From Arthrobacter humicola (GTDB taxonomy: Bacteria > Actinomycetota > Actinomycetes > Actinomycetales > Micrococcaceae): a stretch of DNA of 64,000 nt. Each line of letters begins with the position of its first letter. The first letter of the stretch is position 1. This document shows positions 58,998 to 64,000 of the stretch, piece after piece. A model generated the notes under the pieces. The model searched no databases. It was not told the origin of the DNA and saw only the letters and a list, made by a program, of their open reading frames with translations. The position numbers and the translations under genes are program-made. Where the stretch lies: the NCBI RefSeq assembly GCF_022803015.1, contig NZ_JAFKON010000003.1, positions 62,001-126,000 on the forward strand. The letters are read 5' to 3'.

Positions 58998-60434
58998 ATG
59001 TCCAACCAGAAGCAGTTCAAGCTCCGCCCGCCCGTCATCGCCCCGGAAACGGACCAGTCTTACTGGCTGCAGTCCACCCGGGCCCTGGATGACACCCCGG
59101 CCCCTGCACTGACCGGACCCGCAACGGCCGATATCGCCATCATCGGTGGCGGCCTCACCGGGCTGTGGACCGCCATCCGGATCCTCGAAGCCGACCCCGC
59201 CCAAAAAGTGACGGTCCTGGAAGCCGACATCTGCGGCTCCGGCGCCTCCGGGCGCAACGGCGGTCAAATCCACTCCTGGTTCGAAAGCCTGGACCGGCTG
59301 GCCTCCGTCACCGGACCGGAGGAAGCCCTGCGCCTTGCCCAGGCGAGCAGGGACGCCATCCAGGAACTGAAAGCCCTCCAGGACGCGGGCGAAATCGACA
59401 TGGACCTGAGGCTCGATGGATGGATCTGGAGCGCAAGCTCCCGTGCCCAGGAACAGGCCTGGGAGCCCGCCCTGGAACGGTGCCAGGAGAACGGCGCCGC
59501 GCCGTACCGGCGACTGGACGCCGCGGAACTCAATCGCAGGACCGGCTCCAGCGTCCCGTACACCGGCGTTGTCGAAGAGATGGCAGGATCACTCAACCCC
59601 GGCAAACTCATGCGGAACCTCAAAAAATACGCGATCCGCAAAGGCGTCACGATCCATGAACACACCCCCGCACTGAGCATCACCCCCGGCCGCCCGGTGC
59701 GCGTCCAGACACCAGGGGGAGAACTCAGCGCTCCCAAGGTCCTGATCGCCACCAACGCCTGGGCATCCTCCATTCCCGAGCTCCGCCGCAAAATGTACGT
59801 CGTCGACAGCCAGGTCGTCGTCACCGAACCCATCCCTGACCGGCTTGACGCATTGGGCTGGAAAGCCGGGGAAGCCATCTGCGATGCCCAAAACCAGGTC
59901 CTCTACTACCAGCGAACCGTTGACGGGCGCGTAGTTTTCGGCCGCGGAAGCGGCGGAACCATCGTCGGGGACCGCATCGGGGCCAAGATGAACCGCCACC
60001 CGCGATGGGTCCAGGACAGCATCCGGGAGTTCCGGCGCGTCTATCCCAGCCTCAAGGACGTCAAAATAGACTACGACTGGCTCGGACCCATCGATTGCGT
60101 TCCGGCGCACGTGCCGATGTTCGGAAACCTCAGCGGCCACGACAACATCTACTACGCCGTCGGTTGGAACGGTACCGGTCTGGCCCAGATCCCCGCCTGC
60201 TCACGCATCCTCTCCAGCATGGTTCTCGGGCTGGATGACCAATGGGGGCACAGCAAGCTGATCAACCAGGCTACTGCGAAAAGCCTCCCCCCGGAGCCGA
60301 TCAGGTTCATCGGGGCAAGGACGGTCCGGGCCGCCCTGGTTCGGAAAAATGCCGCGGAAATCCGGGACCGGAAGCCCGGTATCCTCTCCGAAGCGGTGGT
60401 CCGGCTCATGCCCAAGGGAACCACCGAACACTGA
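58998..60434 (+). CDS. FAD-dependent oxidoreductase (DAO family)
   Basis: This 478-aa protein has TADIAIIGGGLTGLWTAIRI with the FAD loop near residues 43-55, CGSGASGRNGGQIHSWFESL (the GASGRNGG-type motif shared with PuuB and DadA-like oxidases), VLIATNAWAS and a C-terminal DNIYYAVGWNGTGLAQIPAC. GAGGAA precedes ATG 58998. It is distinct from the 373-aa DAO protein at 50944. A cytoplasmic oxidase of fructosyl amino acids, glutamylputrescine or secondary amines would fit; the frl neighbourhood favours the first. It sits between frlR and manA. Confidence 0.78.
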   Translation: MSNQKQFKLRPPVIAPETDQSYWLQSTRALDDTPAPALTGPATADIAIIGGGLTGLWTAIRILEADPAQKVTVLEADICGSGASGRNGGQIHSWFESLDRLASVTGPEEALRLAQASRDAIQELKALQDAGEIDMDLRLDGWIWSASSRAQEQAWEPALERCQENGAAPYRRLDAAELNRRTGSSVPYTGVVEEMAGSLNPGKLMRNLKKYAIRKGVTIHEHTPALSITPGRPVRVQTPGGELSAPKVLIATNAWASSIPELRRKMYVVDSQVVVTEPIPDRLDALGWKAGEAICDAQNQVLYYQRTVDGRVVFGRGSGGTIVGDRIGAKMNRHPRWVQDSIREFRRVYPSLKDVKIDYDWLGPIDCVPAHVPMFGNLSGHDNIYYAVGWNGTGLAQIPACSRILSSMVLGLDDQWGHSKLINQATAKSLPPEPIRFIGARTVRAALVRKNAAEIRDRKPGILSEAVVRLMPKGTTEH

Positions 60435-60498
60435 CCTGGCCGCCCGCCGCGGACACGCCCCATTCCGAAATAAAGCCACACGAATTCAAGGACTGACC

Positions 60499-61686
60499 AT
60501 GTACCGCCTAACCGGCTCCAGACGTTCCTATGACTGGGGATCCACAACCTCCATGTTCGAATTTCTGGGACGCGACCCTGACGGGGCGCCTTTTGCCGAG
60601 CTGTGGCTCGGCGCCCACCCGACCGGTCCGGCCACGGCCCACACCTCCGCCGGGGCCGCCGGGCTCGATGAAGTCATCGAGGCAGACTCCATCAGGCACC
60701 TCGGCCCCAAAGTTCAGGCCGAGTTCGGGCGTCTCCCCTACCTGCTCAAACTGCTGGCTCCGGCACGGCCCCTGTCGATGCAGGTCCACCCCTCCCCCGA
60801 GATGGCACAGGCAGGCTTCCACGACGAGGAATCCCGCGGCGTGCCGCTGACAGACCCCACCCGCAGCTTCAAGGACGAGTACCACAAGCCCGAAATGGTG
60901 TACGCCCTCAGCCGCTTCGAGGGACTCGTCGGCTTCCGGCCAACGGACCAGGTCCACAGTCTCTTGTCCCGGCTGGACGGACCCGTCACGGCAGCCCTTC
61001 ATGCGCTGAGTCCCGCCGCAGCGGACGCCGGCCTGCAGAACGCGCTCCGTCAGCTCCTGCAGCTCAGCGCAGCCGATGTTGACCACATAGTTGCAGCATG
61101 CCGGCAACTGGCCGTCACGAGCTCCGACCCTGAAGAACGCAGCGCGTACGGCACCGTTGACGAGTTGGCCCGCTTCTACCCGGGGGACGTCGGCGCAGTC
61201 GTCTCCCTCCTCCTCAACCGGGTCGTTCTGGAACCTGGCCAACTCGTCTTTCTCGGCGACGGCATCCCGCACGCCTACCTCAGCGGATTCGGGCTGGAGC
61301 TCATGGCAAACTCCGATAATGTGCTTCGCCTCGGACTGACATCCAAACACCTCGACAGCAACGCCATGCTCGAAGCACTCGATTTCACTTCATCAGGCTA
61401 CGAAGTGGAATCCGCTCCCAACGGCGCCATCACGCATGTATTCTCCCCGCCCGTCCCCGAATTCGCACTCTCCATCAGCCACCTTGAGCATGCGGACGGC
61501 CCGCACACCTTACCTGGAGACGGACCCCGGCTGCTCACCTGCGTGGAAGGAACCATACAAGCAACAACCGACGGGGAAAGCCTCGGGCTGAGGCTGAACC
61601 GCGGGGAATCAATCTTCGTCCCGGCCGCCGACGGCCCCCTCACCGTCAGAGGCTCCGGAACGGTTGCGCAGGCCTTCGTTCCCTAA
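60499..61686 (+). CDS. manA: Mannose-6-phosphate isomerase, class I
   Basis: This 395-aa protein has MYRLTGSRRSYDWGSTTSMF, AELWLGAHPTGPA and the zinc ligands in LSMQVHPSPEMAQAGF (Gln, His) and DEYHKPEMVYAL (Glu/His). A C-terminal GDGIPHAYLSGFGLELMANSD region completes the cupin metal site. It interconverts mannose-6-phosphate and fructose-6-phosphate. It is 64 bases after the DAO gene and 86 before phosphofructokinase, on the same strand, so the three could channel sugar phosphates to glycolysis. ATG 60499 is chosen from the family N-terminus. Confidence 0.88.
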   Translation: MYRLTGSRRSYDWGSTTSMFEFLGRDPDGAPFAELWLGAHPTGPATAHTSAGAAGLDEVIEADSIRHLGPKVQAEFGRLPYLLKLLAPARPLSMQVHPSPEMAQAGFHDEESRGVPLTDPTRSFKDEYHKPEMVYALSRFEGLVGFRPTDQVHSLLSRLDGPVTAALHALSPAAADAGLQNALRQLLQLSAADVDHIVAACRQLAVTSSDPEERSAYGTVDELARFYPGDVGAVVSLLLNRVVLEPGQLVFLGDGIPHAYLSGFGLELMANSDNVLRLGLTSKHLDSNAMLEALDFTSSGYEVESAPNGAITHVFSPPVPEFALSISHLEHADGPHTLPGDGPRLLTCVEGTIQATTDGESLGLRLNRGESIFVPAADGPLTVRGSGTVAQAFVP

Positions 61687-61772
61687 ATAATCAGCCGCCT
61701 CGGCAGCCCGTCCCGCACGATGCGGTGGGTCCTGCGGGGATCCCTCGCTCCAAGCAGAATCAGGTTCAAGAC

Positions 61773-62798
61773 ATGAAAATTGGAATCCTCACCAGCGGCG
61801 GAGACTGCCCCGGCCTGAACGCCGTGATCCGTGGCGCCGTCCTCAAAGGAATCGCGGTCCACGGCCAGCAGTTCGTGGGATTCAGGGACGGCTGGCGCGG
61901 GGTTGTCGAGGGCGACATCGTCGAGATTCCGCGCACCATGGTCCGCGGCATCGCCAAGCAGGGCGGCATCATCCTCGGCACCTCCCGCACCAACCCGTTC
62001 GAAAACGGCGGTGGGCCGCACGTCATCAAGGCGCACATGGACCGGCTCGGGATCGACGCCATCATCGCCATCGGCGGCGAAGGCACTCTCGCGGCCGCCA
62101 AACGGCTCAGGGACGCCGGCCTGAAGATCGTCGGTGTGCCCAAGACCGTGGACAATGATCTCGACGCCACGGACTACACCTTCGGCTTCGACACCGCCGT
62201 GCAGATCGCGACCGAGGCAATCGACCGGCTGCGCACCACCGGCGAGTCCCACCACCGCTGCATGATCGCCGAAGTCATGGGCCGCCACGCCGGCTGGATC
62301 GCACTCCACGCCGGCATGGCCTCGGGCGCCCACGCCATCCTGATCCCGGAGCAGAAGGTCAGCATCGAGCAGATCACCGAATGGGTGAACGAGGCCCACG
62401 AGCGTGGCCGCGCCCCGCTCGTGGTGGTTGCTGAGGGCTTCGTCCCATCACACATGGAATCCCCGCATTCCGAGCGCGGCCTGGACACCTTCGGGCGCCC
62501 CCGGCTCGGCGGCGTCGCCGAACAGCTGGCCCCGCAGATCGAAGCCCGCACCGGCATCGAAACCCGCGCCACCGTCCTGGGCCACATCCAGCGCGGCGGC
62601 GTTCCGACGGCGTTCGACCGGGTCCTGGCCACGCGCCTGGGCATGGCAGCCGTCGACTCCGTGGCCGAGGGCCGCTGGGGCACCATGGTCTCCCTGAACG
62701 GCACCGACATTAACCACGTGGGCTTCGAAGCCGCCCTCGGCAAGCTCAAGACGGTTCCGCAGCACCACTACGACGAAGCGGCCGTACTCTTCGGATAG
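61773..62798 (+). CDS. pfkA: ATP-dependent 6-phosphofructokinase
   Basis: This 341-aa enzyme has the phosphate-binding loop MKIGILTSGGDCPGLNAVIR, GGEGTLAAAKRLRDAGLKIVG, and PKTVDNDLDATDYTFGFDTA with the catalytic Asp. MGRHAGWIALHAGMASGAHA and GHIQRGGVPTAFDRVLATRL follow. The GGEGT form, typical of actinobacterial enzymes, supports ATP as donor. It phosphorylates fructose-6-phosphate, derived here from glucose-6-phosphate made by the deglycase. The start follows the family N-terminus and no strong ribosome binding site is seen. Confidence 0.9.
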   Translation: MKIGILTSGGDCPGLNAVIRGAVLKGIAVHGQQFVGFRDGWRGVVEGDIVEIPRTMVRGIAKQGGIILGTSRTNPFENGGGPHVIKAHMDRLGIDAIIAIGGEGTLAAAKRLRDAGLKIVGVPKTVDNDLDATDYTFGFDTAVQIATEAIDRLRTTGESHHRCMIAEVMGRHAGWIALHAGMASGAHAILIPEQKVSIEQITEWVNEAHERGRAPLVVVAEGFVPSHMESPHSERGLDTFGRPRLGGVAEQLAPQIEARTGIETRATVLGHIQRGGVPTAFDRVLATRLGMAAVDSVAEGRWGTMVSLNGTDINHVGFEAALGKLKTVPQHHYDEAAVLFG

Positions 62799-63162
62799 GG
62801 CTGGCGCCCGTAGCGGCTATTACGTTAAGTAGAGAGGGGTCATTGCGTTTGATGCAAGATCGGCCCGCCTCCTCTTGTCCAGTCGGCGCGAATCGTTGTG
62901 AGGCCGGAATTTGCCTCTGACCGGCGGCATTTCTGGAAGCCGCCGCCGCCCTATATGGCGCCTATAGCGCCCGTGCTTCGTAAGAGCTTTCCTTGGCCGA
63001 GCTGATTCTTTCGCCATCGCCGGTGCATTCGTTCCACATTTATTGGAGTACCGGTGTTTATTATCTCAACATGTCGCAACAAGATCGCCTAAATGAAATA
63101 AGTTGCCATAAAACTGGGGTCAACTAGAAAACCTTGACGATCGCTAAGAGAATGGCTGATGC
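62799..63162. other. Intergenic, nothing recognised
   Basis: No gene or RNA is supported in this gap. A 65-codon minus-strand frame is present but is Arg/Lys-rich and has no ribosome binding site. Confidence 0.5.
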
Positions 63163-64000
63163 ATGGACATGAGCTGGGCCTCTCTGAGGGCTTTGAAGGA
63201 AGTGGCGAGTCGCGGCACGATGATCGCCGCTGCTGAGGCTCTTGGCTATACAACCGGGGCGATTTCGCAGCAACTTGCCGCCCTCGAAACGTCCGTCGGA
63301 ACGCCGCTGCTTCAACGCGTAGGACGCACAGTTGAACTGACGGACGCCGGTGTCGTCCTAGCAAAACACGCCGCGGAGCTTTTGGAAGCCCAGGCACATT
63401 CCCGGCAAGCCGTAAGAAACACTATCCAAGCGGCCGCCGGGACGGTGACCCTTGGCGTGTTCGCCACCGCCGCGGCGAGCCTGCTCACTCCAATAGCCGA
63501 GGAGCTGAATAAGCAATACCCGCTGATCATGCTGCAGGCTAGGGAATATGCTGTCGATGACGTGGGTCGTCGCGTGCGCCTGTCCGACGTCGACCTCGCC
63601 CTTGGGCTTGACTATCCGGTTGCCCCGATTCCCCGTGAGGAGGGCACAAAGCTCCGCACCCTACGGTCAGAAACATTCGCACTGGCAGCGTCTCCGGGAT
63701 CGGGGCTTCCGGATCAGGTTGCCTTGTCCGACTTGGCCAGCCACGACTGGATTCTGCCGCCTGCCAACACCCACTTTGGCGTTGTTGTGCGAACGGTTTG
63801 CCGCAAGGTGGGGTTTGAGCCAAGGGCCACATTCGAAATCAATGACACCGCTGCCTCGCTCGCCCTTGCAGCGTCCGGTCTAGGGGTCTGTCTGGTGACC
63901 CCGATGATGCTTGAGTTTTCCGGATCCAGAAAGATAAAAGTTTCTAGCTTGAGCGAGTCAATCCAGCGCAACATAGTCCTCATCGAGCGTCTGAAAGACA
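63163..64000 (+). CDS. LysR-family transcriptional regulator (3' end outside window)
   Basis: From ATG 63163 the frame is open to the window edge, giving 279 residues. The N-terminal helix-turn-helix reads ALKEVASRGTMIAAAEALGY, then TTGAISQQLAALETSVGTPL and LTDAGVVLAKHA. The effector domain begins near residue 90 with VTLGVFATAAASLLTPIAEE. It is nearly complete at the cut. ATG 63169 is a second candidate start. Targets cannot be inferred, since the upstream gene belongs to central metabolism and the downstream neighbour is not visible. Confidence 0.87.
   Translation, partial: MDMSWASLRALKEVASRGTMIAAAEALGYTTGAISQQLAALETSVGTPLLQRVGRTVELTDAGVVLAKHAAELLEAQAHSRQAVRNTIQAAAGTVTLGVFATAAASLLTPIAEELNKQYPLIMLQAREYAVDDVGRRVRLSDVDLALGLDYPVAPIPREEGTKLRTLRSETFALAASPGSGLPDQVALSDLASHDWILPPANTHFGVVVRTVCRKVGFEPRATFEINDTAASLALAASGLGVCLVTPMMLEFSGSRKIKVSSLSESIQRNIVLIERLKD

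Noticed and set aside
62820..63017. A 65-codon basic ORF on the minus strand
   Set aside because: No ribosome binding site and a composition expected from chance GC-rich sequence.
1..64000. CRISPR array, insertion-sequence ends or a recognisable defence system
   Set aside because: No regularly spaced repeats, transposase or known defence gene was seen; the nuclease genes at 2421-3200 are decayed phage-type enzymes.

Overview
The window looks like chromosome from a high-GC Gram-positive bacterium of the Micrococcaceae, probably Arthrobacter or a close relative. This is inferred from the GC-rich coding, the frequent GTG starts and ATGA/GTGA gene overlaps, a mycobacterial-type N-acetylglutamate synthase, and a putrescine-oxidase gene set with two APC permeases. 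No rRNA, complete tRNA, CRISPR array or transposase was found.

Layout. Bases 1-768 are the end of a KduD-like short-chain dehydrogenase cut by the window edge. Bases 1080-5650 are a gene graveyard: a GNAT gene with a frameshift and a stop, two serine-recombinase remnants (the second is far away at 45.7 kb), two decayed endonuclease-VII/HNH genes, a tRNA 3'-end fragment, a truncated ATP-dependent DNA ligase, and a broken copy of the YegP-like gene that is intact at 5732. Bases 6100-13584 (minus) hold a putrescine-to-GABA unit: putrescine oxidase, two APC permeases, 4-aminobutyraldehyde dehydrogenase, a cache-domain protein and a GntR regulator. Bases 13791-21167 hold a PucR regulator divergent from hyuA-hyuB and an NCS1 permease (hydantoin-like or 5-oxoproline-type substrate). 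Bases 21419-28428 are mixed: an argA-like acetyltransferase, a YdeP/FdhF-like molybdoenzyme, an M20 amidohydrolase, small ORFs and a FUSC membrane protein.

Bases 28470-38007 contain a tightly overlapping minus-strand operon: class III aminotransferase, CaiB-type CoA transferase, glutaryl-CoA dehydrogenase, aldehyde dehydrogenase, 3-hydroxyacyl-CoA dehydrogenase, thiolase and a coupled 72-aa protein. A PucR regulator is divergent from it. Together the genes fit 5-aminovalerate/glutarate catabolism to acetyl-CoA, without an enoyl-CoA hydratase in the cluster. The aldehyde dehydrogenase is split by an exact 7-bp tandem duplication. Bases 38277-43666 encode alcohol dehydrogenase, Baeyer-Villiger monooxygenase, esterase and semialdehyde dehydrogenase, a classic alcohol-ketone-ester-acid route. 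Bases 43.7-45.6 kb are an islet of small orphan ORFs.

Bases 46002-62798 are mostly devoted to uptake and breakdown of what are probably Amadori compounds (fructosyl amino acids). A LacI regulator is divergent from a family-3 ABC transporter, a Gfo/Idh/MocA oxidoreductase and a DAO-type FAD oxidoreductase. These are followed by a cluster with the same gene order as the Bacillus subtilis frlBONMD-frlR locus (deglycase, binding protein, two permeases, fructosamine kinase, GntR/UTRA regulator), then a second DAO-type oxidoreductase, mannose-6-phosphate isomerase and phosphofructokinase. A LysR regulator runs off the right edge.

The most unusual items are the 7-bp duplication, a pair of paralogous small SGWWRP proteins 18 kb apart, a 60-bp dispersed element at 21989 and 26534, the small-ORF islet, and two apparent Amadori routes side by side. 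I did not find evidence for a wholly new defence or mobile system.
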